DNA of 64,000 nucleotides from an uncultured Bacteroidota bacterium (GCA_903844815.1 CAIMVD010000270.1:1-64000), one strand, 5' to 3'. Counted from the stretch's first letter, positions 26,293-36,464 are shown. Made by a program: numbers and translations. Notes: generated by a model not told the origin, from the sequence alone.

Positions 26293-26494
26293 TTAACAGG
26301 AAAATTTTAATTTGCATGCCTCATCCATTACATGAAAAATATTAGAAACAGGTCACTCCTCATTTGGTAAATCTATGAAAATATGAAGTTAAGGTGCTCT
26401 TTGAAGTAATCAACCAAAGTCGGCAGAGTTTTAAAAGTCCAATTGTATTCAAGGGCATTAAAAAAAAGATATCCCCCTATTTAAGATGGTTAAG

Positions 26495-27478
26495 CTATAC
26501 TTTAATCAAATCACCAAACAAGACCATCCTTAGATTACGAAAACAATTAATTATCAGTCTTTTTAGAGATATGTTCGAATATTTAGGATTTACCGTTTTC
26601 TTTGTAATATCTGAACCTAAGGATACTGACCGGAGTTTTTTAATATAAAATGAATAGATGTTTGATTTAATAGTTCTATTGGGTTTTACCAGATATGAGC
26701 TTATGGAAGTTGTAAAATATTTGTCCGATTTTTGTCGGAGTCCGGCAAAATGATAAAATATCAATTTATTCCCGTCAACTAATATAGTATCACCTTTTCT
26801 TTCAATTTTATAATTTCCTACATTCCAGCATGCAAGATTAACCCCTTTATTTTTTATTACAACAAGACCGGAATATTTTTGAGGCCATTTATCAAGATAT
26901 TTCTGATCAGCATATTTATCTCCGTCAAGATAATCAAAACACCAATCAATACATTGTTGCCTATACTCTTGCAGACATTCAATTCCCTGAATATCACGAC
27001 GATATGTTATCCAGGCAACATTAAAAATTCCCAGATTCAGAAATTTCCTTCCGTATTTTGAAAACCGGTGTTCTACAATTGCGAGTGACTTATCACCAAT
27101 TTCCTCAAAAATAGGCTCTGGTGATGAAAAAAACAAAAGATCAGAATCGAGGTAGGTAAGAAGATTTATATTGTCAAACTTATCGAATACATAGCAGCTT
27201 ATCGCCGGAGTACAGGTAAAATAATATTCAATAAGCGACCTGGTTTGTTTAACTGAGGAGATTGCTGTATCGTGAGCTTCGAGGTCACGATAACTTACCG
27301 GCACAACTGACTGTTGACCAAGGCTTAATATTGTCGCATAGGATTCATCATCCATGCAGAATGCAAATATCCTGAAGTCGGAACAAAATTCATTCATGGA
27401 ATCATGCATTGTAAGAAAACGAGCCAAGTAATTACGGTCAAAAATTGTACAATAGTTTCTCAACATAACCGACTTCAT
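26495..27478 (-). CDS. Probable GT-A-type glycosyltransferase, paralog of the 2045-3028 gene
   Basis: 327 residues, soluble. NYCTIFDRNYLARFLTMHDS at the start, YLDSDLLFFSSP (109-120, DxD-type site), VEHRFS, DQKYLDKWP and CWNVGNYKI are shared, with the same spacing, with the product of 2045-3028. It lies at the end of the intact fdtA / methyltransferase-like / fdtB set, whereas the paralog lies beside its decayed fdtA/fdtB copy, so both may handle the same 3-amino-dideoxy sugar. No characterised homolog can be named. A second Met at codon 5 may be the true start. Confidence 0.65.
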   Translation of the reverse strand: MKSVMLRNYCTIFDRNYLARFLTMHDSMNEFCSDFRIFAFCMDDESYATILSLGQQSVVPVSYRDLEAHDTAISSVKQTRSLIEYYFTCTPAISCYVFDKFDNINLLTYLDSDLLFFSSPEPIFEEIGDKSLAIVEHRFSKYGRKFLNLGIFNVAWITYRRDIQGIECLQEYRQQCIDWCFDYLDGDKYADQKYLDKWPQKYSGLVVIKNKGVNLACWNVGNYKIERKGDTILVDGNKLIFYHFAGLRQKSDKYFTTSISSYLVKPNRTIKSNIYSFYIKKLRSVSLGSDITKKTVNPKYSNISLKRLIINCFRNLRMVLFGDLIKV

Positions 27479-27504
27479 TTTTAGTAAAAAATAATACTGA
27501 GAAA

Positions 27505-28587
27505 TTAAAAAGAGTTTATGACTTCTGAAACTTTTAAAACATCATCAGGAGTATGAAAAGATGAAATAGGCAAACTCAATGTAGTAGAATGGATCTCTTC
27601 AGAAACAGGATAATTACCTGAAATTATTCCTTCCATGGCTTTTTGTTTATGAGGAGGGACTGGATAGTGAATTTCAGTTTTTATTTCGTGTTTAAGAAGA
27701 TATTCCCGAAGCAAATCCCTTTTAGTGTGCCTGATGTTAAAGATGTGATATACATCGTAGAAATCTTCTTCTACACGCGGTTTAATAATATCACTCTTCA
27801 GATTGGCCAGATAGATGTTTGCCAGATTGCGTTTATGTTGAGTTAGTTTTTCGAGTGATCTGAGTTTAATTAGAAGAAATCCTGCCTGTATTTCATCCAG
27901 TCGGGAATTCAAACCAACATATTCGTTGAAGTATTTTACCTTTGACCCGTAATTTCGCAAAAACCTTACTTTTTCGGCGAGTTCAGGTATGTCTGTAGTT
28001 ATAGCGCCTGCATCACCCAATGCACCCAGATTTTTGGTGGGATAAAAACTATGAGCCCCAAAATCCCCAAATGTTCCTGATATCTTACCCTTGAACATGG
28101 CTCCATGCGACTGGGCACAGTCTTCAATTAACCGAAGATCGTTTCTTTTACAGATTTCAACAATTTCATCCATCTGACAGCATTTGCCATAAAGATGCAC
28201 AACCATTATTGCCCTTGTATTAGGAGTAATTTTTTCCTCTATTTTTTTTGGGTCAATATTGTAGGTATTAATATCCGGTTCAACAAGTACTGGTGTAAGG
28301 TTGTTTTGAATTATTGAAAGAATTGTTGCAATGTAGGTATTTGAAGGAACAATCACTTCTGCTCCCGGTTTAAAATCAAAACATCTGAGTGAAAGGTTCA
28401 GTGCATCAAGACCTGATGCCAATCCTACACATTCATGTGAACCTAAATATTCCGAAAAAGCCTTTTCGAAAGAAACAACATTTTGCCCCAGGATATACCA
28501 GCCTGATTCCAGAATATTGCTGAATTTTTCTTTATATTCTTCAAAAAACGGTCTGTTAAGCCTGCCTAAATTTTCATATTCGATCAT
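27505..28587 (-). CDS. fdtB: FdtB/QdtB-like dTDP-3-keto-6-deoxyhexose aminotransferase
   Basis: A 360-residue DegT-family PLP enzyme from ATG at 28587 (an upstream TTG is possible but unlikely). It has [36 protein letters not shown] (catalytic-site Asp) and [18 protein letters not shown] with the PLP lysine, a string closely matching FdtB/QdtB. The reaction is transamination at C3 of dTDP-3-keto-6-deoxy-hexose. The ketoisomerase partner is encoded at 29334. No rmlA/rmlB or acetyltransferase (FdtC) is present in the window for this route, so the pathway needs genes elsewhere. It overlaps the upstream gene by 14 bp. Confidence 0.85.
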   Translation of the reverse strand: MIEYENLGRLNRPFFEEYKEKFSNILESGWYILGQNVVSFEKAFSEYLGSHECVGLASGLDALNLSLRCFDFKPGAEVIVPSNTYIATILSIIQNNLTPVLVEPDINTYNIDPKKIEEKITPNTRAIMVVHLYGKCCQMDEIVEICKRNDLRLIEDCAQSHGAMFKGKISGTFGDFGAHSFYPTKNLGALGDAGAITTDIPELAEKVRFLRNYGSKVKYFNEYVGLNSRLDEIQAGFLLIKLRSLEKLTQHKRNLANIYLANLKSDIIKPRVEEDFYDVYHIFNIRHTKRDLLREYLLKHEIKTEIHYPVPPHKQKAMEGIISGNYPVSEEIHSTTLSLPISSFHTPDDVLKVSEVINSF

Positions 28588-29278
28588 TTTCAAGATTATT
28601 TTGTGCAATTAATAAAAATAGGCTATTGTATCCAAGTTGAAATTCTTGTCTTATACGATAATGTTTTGACCAGATTCCAATAAAAGAGCTTTTTGATCTG
28701 GAGTATCCGCAGTCGATAAGTCTCTTTTTCCTGATTATGCTAAGAATGAAAGTTTTAAATTCACTAATGACGATTCTTGGACCAAGCAACTGGGCTGGCA
28801 GGAAAAAAATATACTTTACACCCTGTTCCCTTAGTTTTTCAAAAATAAAACTGAGCTGGGAATCCTTAAATTCTGTATCTATTCGTGGGAAAAGTACAAG
28901 TGTATTTTCATCAACAGGTAAGGCTTCATTTAAAATGTCAAGCTGAAGACAATCATCAAAAATGTTAAATTCTTTTAATCGTAAAACTGCAGGTGTATAG
29001 TCAGAAATTACAATCCGAAGGTCAGAGAATTTCTTAATTTGATATTCAAGTGCTGCTATCCCTGACCCCATAGAAAATATATTAACAAGTCCTAAACCTG
29101 AAGCTGTCTCCAAAATGTTTTTAACTGCAGATGAAGGCTCTGATGTATCTACTCTCTCAATATACTTATCCTTTGAATATGGAAGGTAATAGGAAGTCTC
29201 TGACTGATTATTCCTCAGTTGCTCCCAATCGAGAGCACTATAATCGTCGGAAAAAAAGGATCTGTGTTTTATTTTCAT
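28574..29278 (-). CDS. Methyltransferase-like protein of unknown substrate
   Basis: 234 residues. A Rossmann-like tract [18 protein letters not shown] is followed by [16 protein letters not shown] and LQLDIL, the order expected for SAM motifs I-III, but motif I is atypical (GSGIAAL). The C-terminal half is not distinctive. It is placed between fdtA and fdtB, where an acetyl- or formyltransferase is often found, and overlaps fdtB. I infer modification of the 3-amino sugar. It may instead be a non-catalytic relative. Confidence 0.5.
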   Translation of the reverse strand: MKIKHRSFFSDDYSALDWEQLRNNQSETSYYLPYSKDKYIERVDTSEPSSAVKNILETASGLGLVNIFSMGSGIAALEYQIKKFSDLRIVISDYTPAVLRLKEFNIFDDCLQLDILNEALPVDENTLVLFPRIDTEFKDSQLSFIFEKLREQGVKYIFFLPAQLLGPRIVISEFKTFILSIIRKKRLIDCGYSRSKSSFIGIWSKHYRIRQEFQLGYNSLFLLIAQNNLENDRI

Positions 29279-29333
29279 TCTTTAATTTAGTTTTTTTCTT
29301 CTCGTACTGAAAGTAATAAATATTAAATCCCGT

Positions 29334-29705
29334 TTAATTGTAGGGATCATATATATAATCATTGCTGTCATAAAATTCTGACGCCAAAACCATCAGTATA
29401 CAATCCTTTGAGAAATTATCCATCCAATGAAAATCTTCCGGTTGGAGAATAAGACACTCAGAAGGCGAATCAAGCAGATACTCCTGAAGAGGGGTGTTAT
29501 CACCCGATTTACTTAAAATTCTGCATTTACCCTGAATTGCAATGGCAGCCTGTACAGTTTTCTTATGGCGGTGATATCCACGTGAAGAGTTATCAACTCC
29601 ATATATGTAAAAAATCCTTTTTATTTCAAATGGGATAATCTTCTCAATAACGGTTAGATTTCCGCGTATATCGGTAAAGGTCTTCAAATTCATTAAACTA
29701 CTCAT
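29334..29705 (-). CDS. fdtA: FdtA/QdtA-like dTDP-sugar 3,4-ketoisomerase (cupin)
   Basis: About 124 residues from ATG at 29705, which overlaps the stop of the upstream glycosyltransferase; a GTG further upstream is also open. RGNLTVIEKIIPFEIKRIFY, the SSRGYHRHKKTVQAAIAIQG metal/active-site strand and LQPEDFHWM are the FdtA fold signature. The enzyme converts dTDP-4-keto-6-deoxy-glucose to the 3-keto isomer (galacto or gluco type), giving the substrate of FdtB. A truncated, frameshifted copy exists at 1784-2042. Confidence 0.88.
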   Translation of the reverse strand: MSSLMNLKTFTDIRGNLTVIEKIIPFEIKRIFYIYGVDNSSRGYHRHKKTVQAAIAIQGKCRILSKSGDNTPLQEYLLDSPSECLILQPEDFHWMDNFSKDCILMVLASEFYDSNDYIYDPYN

Positions 29706-30780
29706 CTGACTTATCTTTGGAATTAACAAAATTAATTGCACTTATAAACCCTTCAGCCATTTGCTCCGGTTGCCTGTTTTCATTATAAAATCCGGCTGCT
29801 TTTTCACCCATTATTCTGTATTCATCCAGATGGCTGTTCATTTCACTTAATATTATCACTAATTCAGAATGGCTATTATACAAAACACCTGTTTCTCCAT
29901 TAACAATATTAAATATTTCGCCTCCTGTTATGGAGTTGCAGCTTGTAATAAACGGAACACCATATCCCATGCTTTTCAAAACGGAAAGACCTGCCTGGTC
30001 AGGCGATATCGTAGCAATGGCCGAGTGGAAATATATTTCAAGTTCAGAGTCATCATATATTGCACCACACAGCCTTATTTTTTCTTCGAGATTATTATCG
30101 ACAATCCATGACTGAATATTTTGAAATTCCTGACCATCACCAATTATAAAAAGGTTGGGAATATTAATATTGATGGCAATCGCTGATTTATATGCAAATA
30201 ATAACTCATAAATTCCTTTTTCACGATAAAGAGTTCCGATAAAAAGGATTGATTCCAATTTCTTTTTTGTGGTAATTGTTCTTTTAATACTCACAGTGTT
30301 GTTTGCAACAAAGAGACCTTCCCGGCGAAAACCATGATCAACATATTTGTTTATCGGATAGGAACTATAGAAAATCTGAGCATCTGCCCCTTTCATAAAA
30401 TAAAACCTTAAAAAGTCCCATTTAGTGTTCTGATCCAATCTGTTTTTGTATGAAGCCGATACCCCAATGCCCCAATAAATAAGTTTAAAATTCCTCCTTT
30501 TTCTCCCAAGCATCATGAGTGAGAGAAAATGAATGTCGCCCATTGCGATAACTACATCGAATTGACTACATGTATTGAAAAGATTATCAACAAAATAAAT
30601 AGGCCCGACTTTTCGACACCCAAGCGACATCTTCTTGAAAGAATAGGTTTCCTGCAATGGCTTACCCCAAAAGTAGATTACAGTAAGGTCAATCAGGTTG
30701 TTTTTCCCAATCAGATCATAAACCGGGATGTTATAGTGCGCAATATAATTTTGAATAAGCAGGACTTTGATTATTTTCAT
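29698..30780 (-). CDS. GT4 family glycosyltransferase
   Basis: A 360-residue GT-B enzyme. ILFIGTLYREKGIYELLFAY begins the C-terminal nucleotide-binding domain (about residue 178), followed by LFIIGDGQEF, IRLCGAIYDDSELEIYF and AIATISPDQAGLSVLKSMGY, with the E/D-x7-E element replaced by D-Q-A-G-L-S-V-L. It overlaps fdtA by 8 bp and follows the polymerase-like gene at 30798, so it is part of the first assembly block. Donor sugar unknown; the fdt product is a candidate. Confidence 0.82.
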   Translation of the reverse strand: MKIIKVLLIQNYIAHYNIPVYDLIGKNNLIDLTVIYFWGKPLQETYSFKKMSLGCRKVGPIYFVDNLFNTCSQFDVVIAMGDIHFLSLMMLGRKRRNFKLIYWGIGVSASYKNRLDQNTKWDFLRFYFMKGADAQIFYSSYPINKYVDHGFRREGLFVANNTVSIKRTITTKKKLESILFIGTLYREKGIYELLFAYKSAIAININIPNLFIIGDGQEFQNIQSWIVDNNLEEKIRLCGAIYDDSELEIYFHSAIATISPDQAGLSVLKSMGYGVPFITSCNSITGGEIFNIVNGETGVLYNSHSELVIILSEMNSHLDEYRIMGEKAAGFYNENRQPEQMAEGFISAINFVNSKDKSDE

Positions 30781-30797
30781 CTTTGTTGAAAAAGTAA

Positions 30798-31970
30798 CTA
30801 CCTGATTGTATAAAGTTTCCCAAGAACCAATCCGGTTAAAGGGGTTATGAAAGCATAATTTAGAAATGTCCCGTCAAGAAATGTAAGGAAGATCAATACA
30901 ATTCCTGAAACAGCCCAGACTGCATTTTCATAATTATCCGTCAGGATATAACTTCGTATGTGACGATAAATATAATAGAAATATGAAATAATAAATAAGA
31001 GTAACAGGAATATTCCCAGCATATATGACAATTCTATAAATGGAAAATCCATAAATAGTCCAGCGCCTTTATCCTGCAAGGTTCTTTTGCTTACAAAACC
31101 TCTGGGAAAAAGATATGATTTTATATCCGCAAAATAGCTTTTTATTACCTTGCTACGATATTGGTCACTTTCCTGAAATTTCCCAGTTATGAACTGTTCC
31201 GTTCTCGTAAATACTCTATAGTACAGTAATGGGGCCCTATCCTCAATATATTTTTCTATTTTTCCAAAACTTGCTATGACAACAAAAAGAAATAACGCAA
31301 TAACAAGAAAAGCCTTAAGTGACATTTTAATTTTTCTCTGGAAACGGAAAATCAATGATATAACCAACGTAATAACAAATATTAGTATCTGCCTTCTTAA
31401 ACCTGATGTTAACGAAAGAAATATACTGAGGATAAGTGAAATGTAAATAAATTTCTTGTTGCGACTAAGTATTGAAATCGAAATCAGAAGTGATAAAGAT
31501 ACCATATTACCATAAATGGCTATTGAGGCCTGTGAATAGGCTGAATTCGATAAGACGAAAAAACTATTTGCTGTCAGAATGCACCATCCAATAACCGAGC
31601 CTAATGATATTAGTAAAATATCAGTTAGTGCAGTTTCATTTTTGCCCTTGAATATCGCAAATGACAAGATCATGTATAAATAACCTCTTGCTGTTGATAC
31701 TATTGAACCTGTTTTAAAAGTATGTAGTAATAAACTTATGGCCAGAAGTATAAAGAAAAAAGGCAACAACCAAAGGATTGAGTTGTTAAATGACGTTAAA
31801 GCCAGTCTGCGTCGGAGTAAGAGGAATATTGGTATAAACAATAATTCAGGCAGGGCCAGGGGAAGCCCCAGAAAATCCATTGTTATCACAGATGAGACAG
31901 GAGAAAAAACCAGCATTCCCAATAGAAAAAGAAGAAACCTGGTATTGAATTCTTTCAGATTAAAATACAC
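30798..31970 (-). CDS. Wzy-like O-antigen polymerase candidate
   Basis: 390 residues with about ten helices and a periplasmic loop of about 70 residues near residues 245-315 (RAPLLYYRVFTRTEQFITGK, then KSYLFPRGFVSKRT). It lacks the HN motif of Wzy_C proteins but has the hydropathy and the glycine-containing loop of divergent Wzy enzymes. Position supports the call: it lies among glycosyltransferases, next to the flippase gene at 33157 in the same block. The start appears to be GTG at 31970. Wzy sequences are very divergent, so function is inferred from topology and context. Confidence 0.62.
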   Translation of the reverse strand: MYFNLKEFNTRFLLFLLGMLVFSPVSSVITMDFLGLPLALPELLFIPIFLLLRRRLALTSFNNSILWLLPFFFILLAISLLLHTFKTGSIVSTARGYLYMILSFAIFKGKNETALTDILLISLGSVIGWCILTANSFFVLSNSAYSQASIAIYGNMVSLSLLISISILSRNKKFIYISLILSIFLSLTSGLRRQILIFVITLVISLIFRFQRKIKMSLKAFLVIALFLFVVIASFGKIEKYIEDRAPLLYYRVFTRTEQFITGKFQESDQYRSKVIKSYFADIKSYLFPRGFVSKRTLQDKGAGLFMDFPFIELSYMLGIFLLLLFIISYFYYIYRHIRSYILTDNYENAVWAVSGIVLIFLTFLDGTFLNYAFITPLTGLVLGKLYTIR

Positions 31971-31988
31971 TTGATAATTGTTATAGTA

Positions 31989-33149
31989 TTAATTGAAAAC
32001 AGCTTCCTGAAATCTGGATATTGAATTATTGATTAAATAAGCATTGCCATCTATTCCATAAGGTGGCATCAGAATATGCTTATCAAGAATACCTGCAAGA
32101 AACACTGAATCATCAAAATGATACCGGAATCCTAAATCATATCTTCTTATCAATACTCCAATTAAACCCTCTGAAGGACCTATAACTGGAACATTAAACT
32201 GAGCAGAATACCCGAGTAAACCACTGCTTCTTGAGTTGATATTATATGGCATAACAATGTAATCTGAAACGGAACAAAGTGCCCCTAACAGTTCGTAGCT
32301 ACAGAATTTATCATAAATCACTACCTTAACTTCCGTCGAGAATGAAGCCAGTATACTATAAAAATCATTTCTGATATCATCATTTACTTTTCCTGCAAAA
32401 ATAAAACAGGCATTTTCAAGTGAATTACTCTTTAGCAGTTTTATAGCCTTCAGCAGTTCAAGAGTACCTTTACGGGCCGATAAGCCTCCGAAATGAAGAA
32501 AGATCTTTTTGTTTTCAACTATATTGTGAGTCTTTCTTAAATCCTCATGGGCGGCAATCCGAAGCGGAATAATAGGTTCCGGCAAACTCCTGAAGATGCC
32601 GGTTCTATATTTCCTGTTCAATAATCTGGAACTTGGCGCATCATTAAGCAAAAAAATTCTATCGAAAACCCTGAAACCTGTGAAGATTCTATACTTAAGA
32701 GCATCCTGAAACCTTTTAATTATACTATCAGTCCTGTAACTTCGGGTCATTATCGAATAAATGATCCCAGAGACTCTTACTTTATCAGTCAGAAAAACAG
32801 GGAGAAAGGGGAGAAAAACCATCAAAGAGATGAGAAAAATATGAGAAGCATGCTCTCTCTTAACATACATTTTCAATATTGAACATAATTCAAATGAAGT
32901 TCTGAATGAACCTGATTCAATCTTTAAAATCTGTACCCTGTCAATGAATACTACTTTAACATTTTTAAATTCCGGCCAAATGAAGTAATGCCTTACATAC
33001 TCAAAATCAGGATTTATTACAAAAATAAAAGTTTCTTCACTTTTTTCTCCTGCTCTGATATACAAATGATTAAGGTACTCCAAATGATGACCTGAAATTT
33101 CATGATCAAAAATAAGTGTCCTTTTTTCTGAGGATGGTTTCACTAGCAC
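31989..33149 (-). CDS. Glycosyltransferase (GT-B, GT4-like)
   Basis: 386 residues. RTLIFDHEISGHHLEYLNHL opens an N-terminal Rossmann domain; the C-terminal domain has KKIFLHFGGLSARKGTLELL, ACFIFAGKVND and VSDYIVMPYNINSRSSGLLGYSAQF, the donor site with SRSSGLL in place of the usual SEGxG. No membrane segments are expected apart from one hydrophobic patch near residues 108-122 (IFLISLMVFLPFLPV). GTG at 33149 is the only upstream start. It lies 7 bp downstream of the flippase gene. Confidence 0.72.
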   Translation of the reverse strand: MLVKPSSEKRTLIFDHEISGHHLEYLNHLYIRAGEKSEETFIFVINPDFEYVRHYFIWPEFKNVKVVFIDRVQILKIESGSFRTSFELCSILKMYVKREHASHIFLISLMVFLPFLPVFLTDKVRVSGIIYSIMTRSYRTDSIIKRFQDALKYRIFTGFRVFDRIFLLNDAPSSRLLNRKYRTGIFRSLPEPIIPLRIAAHEDLRKTHNIVENKKIFLHFGGLSARKGTLELLKAIKLLKSNSLENACFIFAGKVNDDIRNDFYSILASFSTEVKVVIYDKFCSYELLGALCSVSDYIVMPYNINSRSSGLLGYSAQFNVPVIGPSEGLIGVLIRRYDLGFRYHFDDSVFLAGILDKHILMPPYGIDGNAYLINNSISRFQEAVFN

Positions 33150-33156
33150 TTAAACA

Positions 33157-34602
33157 TCATTTCATTTGCCCCGTTATCCTTTTTGGCTGTATCTTTGATA
33201 AGCTTAACCGTGACCTTTGACAGATATCGGCTAAACCTGTCCTTAAAAGATTAAAAAAGGAGGTGTTAAATTCCTGACAAACAAGCGTTGGCCATTTCCA
33301 GTAATTATACACAAGTTGAACAGATCCCTGTGATATAATTATTGACCACAAACCAAGACTTGTATACTTTATCAAAACCAGAGAAATCAGGACAATGAAG
33401 AAACCAGAAACAAGGTATTGCTTCATATAAGGGATTTCATTTTTTGTAACCAGAATAGCAGTAAAGTTTGTAAAGTTTACTTCTAAAAGATAAATCAGAC
33501 TTATTGGCCAAAGATACTTATTTTCAAGAAGATAAGTAGAAACATTTATCAAGGATAGTATTCTGTTTCCAAAGATATTTAAAACCAATATTCCACTAAT
33601 AAAAGTCAGCAGGGATATCGAATGCGCTATCCCGAATTTTCGCATCAGATTCCCCGTATCGTTCATAATTCTCATCTGATTAAATTCAGGCATATAGGCA
33701 TTAAAGAAAATCTGCGAGAATCCTGCTATAAATGTCAAACCGCTTAAAGATAATCCATAACTGGCAAGTGTGTTTAAATCAGTAAAACTAGTAACAAAGA
33801 ACAGAGCACTCTTGCTGATACAAAACGACCCAATAGCAACCAGGCCAACCTTATAGGTATTAGGCCATAAAATAGCCATTATTTCTTTTAGAGTACTATA
33901 TTTTGGTAAGGCATTTCGAAGTTCAGTCTTGAGATTTTTGTCATAAAAAAACAAAACTGAAAGAATAATTGTCAGTATGATTGTCGCTGAATTTCCAACT
34001 ATAAGAGCAATAAGTCCATACTTGAGATAAACTCCTATCCCCACAATAAGTATATAAGTGAAATTAGTTATAATCGTTATTATGTATGACTTACCAACCA
34101 ATCCCCTTCCTTGCAACAAAGGGTTATAAAACAGGAAAAACAGATTGATTACTGTCACAAGAACATAAAAAACCCAGATGATCATATATTTCCTGTGATC
34201 AGGAATATCACCAATTATGGAATTTATATAAATTGTACCTGCTATTAGCAGAATTACGAGCGCAATTGACGATATAATAAGATAAATTCTTTTAACTCCT
34301 CTTATAATAGATTTTAAGAGCCCATAATCTACTTTTCCCAAAGTACCTGATGAGAAGCCATTGCTTTTAAGTTCAGTAACACCGCTGAAAATATATGACA
34401 CACTTCGCATAATGGTAGGTGAAAAACCAAAATCAAGCAACAAAACAAAGGCCGAAATTGCACTGAATATATACCAGATACCGAGCTCATTCGACGGTAC
34501 CCAGATCAGGATCATTGGCAAAACAAGAACCCCGGAAGCTATTTTCAAAATCTGTGAAGAGTAACTTAAAAGGATATCTATTTTGCTTATTGTGATTTTC
34601 AT
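33157..34602 (-). CDS. Oligosaccharide flippase (Wzx), first assembly block
   Basis: A 481-residue polytopic protein with 12-14 hydrophobic segments. The N-terminal pattern ILKIASGVLVLPMILIWVPS, then GIWYIFSAISAFVLLLDFGF and SPTIMRSVSYIFSG, is typical of polysaccharide biosynthesis (RfbX/Wzx) proteins, whose first helices carry a D-x-G-F element. It would translocate the repeat unit built by the surrounding transferases. It is distinct in sequence from the second flippase at 10624-11943. Confidence 0.85.
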   Translation of the reverse strand: MKITISKIDILLSYSSQILKIASGVLVLPMILIWVPSNELGIWYIFSAISAFVLLLDFGFSPTIMRSVSYIFSGVTELKSNGFSSGTLGKVDYGLLKSIIRGVKRIYLIISSIALVILLIAGTIYINSIIGDIPDHRKYMIIWVFYVLVTVINLFFLFYNPLLQGRGLVGKSYIITIITNFTYILIVGIGVYLKYGLIALIVGNSATIILTIILSVLFFYDKNLKTELRNALPKYSTLKEIMAILWPNTYKVGLVAIGSFCISKSALFFVTSFTDLNTLASYGLSLSGLTFIAGFSQIFFNAYMPEFNQMRIMNDTGNLMRKFGIAHSISLLTFISGILVLNIFGNRILSLINVSTYLLENKYLWPISLIYLLEVNFTNFTAILVTKNEIPYMKQYLVSGFFIVLISLVLIKYTSLGLWSIIISQGSVQLVYNYWKWPTLVCQEFNTSFFNLLRTGLADICQRSRLSLSKIQPKRITGQMK

Positions 34603-34661
34603 GAATTAGTATAAATAGCCAAAAACTTCCTTTACCAGTAATATAATAGTGTCAGACAGAT

Positions 34662-35612
34662 TCATTTAATGAAAACATCAAAAATCCAGGTCGAGACATG
34701 ATATCCCGATAATAAACCATTTTCATAATCTTTAAATGGCAACGTTAGCCATTCCTTGTTAACGAGCGGTTTATCCCTGTCAATAATCAGAAAATTATTA
34801 TTAAAGAATTCATACTCCCTAACCTTCTCATTTGTGGTTATAACCTTTGCCCCTGCTCCCATCGCCTCAAATATTCTCGTTGACAAACCCTTTTGTAATG
34901 GCTTCGGGATATCAAGAACTGCTGACGAACTCTTAACAATTCTTATCATCTCCTTATAATTCATTTTTCTAAACCGGAATAACTTCAATTTCTTCAGTGG
35001 AATCCCTTTCTTTAAAAAGGTTATAACACTAATATAAAAATGCAGGTATAACTTTATTCCGGGATTTTGTAACATGATTTCCTCTATGACTTTTAAACGG
35101 TCGGTATGGAAAATCCCAATGAAAAAAAGGTCATATTTTTTGGGTTTTTCCCCTAACGGCTCATCATCCGGGATGAAAAAAAATGGCCGGAAAACCAATC
35201 CGTATTTTTTGCTGTCATGTATATTGTAACTCAGGATCCGGTTAAAATATTGAAATGTATCCAACAAAGCAGGAAAAAGCCCGACATCGTCCCACAGATA
35301 CTGAATAAAAATTGAACCCGGATTGTTATGCCTCAGAAATCCGATAAACTCTTCAGGAATAAGATCAGCCCTTATGATCAGGACATAATCATATGGTCCT
35401 TTTATTCTTTCGTGTAGAACCTTGAAATATCGCTCTTTTAATTTATCATAAATCCTTGTGCTGCAAACTGCGGCAAACTTACTTATTGCACCAACAGGCT
35501 GACTGTAAAACAGATCTACTTTAGCCCTTTGAGATTCAATCCCTGACTTAATTATATCAGGATAACTGAAATATGGAGGCGAAATGAATAGTATTTTTTT
35601 ATCCTTCAGCAT
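34662..35612 (-). CDS. CgeB-like glycosyltransferase
   Basis: A 316-residue cytosolic protein. ILFISPPYFSYPDIIKSGIE begins a Rossmann domain; IFIQYLWDDVGLFPALLDT and KYDLFFIGIFHTDRLKVIEE lead into the C-terminal domain, whose LDIPKPLQKGLSTRIFEAMG motif and AKVITTNEKVREYEFF match donor-binding regions of CgeB/Glyco_trans_1_2 proteins of LPS loci. It is separated by 59 bp from the flippase gene. Specificity unknown. Confidence 0.7.
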   Translation of the reverse strand: MLKDKKILFISPPYFSYPDIIKSGIESQRAKVDLFYSQPVGAISKFAAVCSTRIYDKLKERYFKVLHERIKGPYDYVLIIRADLIPEEFIGFLRHNNPGSIFIQYLWDDVGLFPALLDTFQYFNRILSYNIHDSKKYGLVFRPFFFIPDDEPLGEKPKKYDLFFIGIFHTDRLKVIEEIMLQNPGIKLYLHFYISVITFLKKGIPLKKLKLFRFRKMNYKEMIRIVKSSSAVLDIPKPLQKGLSTRIFEAMGAGAKVITTNEKVREYEFFNNNFLIIDRDKPLVNKEWLTLPFKDYENGLLSGYHVSTWIFDVFIK

Positions 35613-35631
35613 TAAATCAGTGCTGGCAGGT

Positions 35632-36438
35632 TTAAAACATATGAAAAATCCTTAAAATTAACGAAGGCATCATCTTTACAAAACCTACAAAAAAAGACAA
35701 GATGTAAGAATTGAAGGGCGCATTCATTTCATTAAGTATGCCGAACCTGATTTTTATAAAGTTCCAACCGTATTTGATACCTGATCTCCTGTCATAAAAG
35801 TTCTCATCTATCCGGAATTTAAACAGATATTCCGGAATATTTGCGAACTTAATTCCTGCCTTAAGCGCCCTGCCCCACAACACATTGTCTTCCATAAGGA
35901 TAGTGTCAGTTGGATAAAGCCCTGCCTTCTCTATGAGGCTTTTCCTGTACATCACAGTCGGATGGGCAAAGGGCGTCCTTGTAAAATATCGCCTTCTTAA
36001 CTCCTCGTGCCTTACTGGCATCTTCCTGAAATGCAAATGGTTACCAGTCGTATCAATCTCTTCGTACCAGCTGCCCAGACAACCAATTCCGGGATTATCT
36101 TTCATGAACCGGCATTGACGTTCAAACCTCTCCGACCCCGATATATCATCGGCATCCATCCTCGCTATCAGCTTATAATTCTGTTCACTGAGGACAATCC
36201 CGAGCAGATAGTTCAGCGCCCTTGCCAGACCGCCATTTTCCTCCAGCCTGAAAATCCTTATCCTGTCATCAGTCAGTGATGAAAGAAAAGTATCCACATC
36301 CTGTTTTAAAGGCCCGTCAAAAACAATATAGAAATGAAACGCCGTAAATGACTGACCGAGTATACTATTCACAGACTCCTTAACAAATTCAAGCCTGTCG
36401 TTAAGGTAAACCGACATTATCACGGCGAGATCTGTCAT
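35632..36438 (-). CDS. GT2 glycosyltransferase (AmsE-like)
   Basis: A 268-residue GT-A enzyme: LAVIMSVYLNDRLEFVKESV, SILGQSF, LARALNYLL and LIARMDADDISGSERFERQ with the DADD metal site, then FAHPTVMYRKSLI. This string is typical of AmsE-type amylovoran and related polysaccharide transferases. It probably adds an internal sugar of the first-block repeat unit. Its C-terminus ends in a hydrophobic stretch (YILSFFVGFVKMMPSLILRI) that may associate with the membrane. Confidence 0.85.
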   Translation of the reverse strand: MTDLAVIMSVYLNDRLEFVKESVNSILGQSFTAFHFYIVFDGPLKQDVDTFLSSLTDDRIRIFRLEENGGLARALNYLLGIVLSEQNYKLIARMDADDISGSERFERQCRFMKDNPGIGCLGSWYEEIDTTGNHLHFRKMPVRHEELRRRYFTRTPFAHPTVMYRKSLIEKAGLYPTDTILMEDNVLWGRALKAGIKFANIPEYLFKFRIDENFYDRRSGIKYGWNFIKIRFGILNEMNAPFNSYILSFFVGFVKMMPSLILRIFHMF

Positions 36439-36464
36439 GGACTAAAAGGCGAAAGTTGAAAGGC

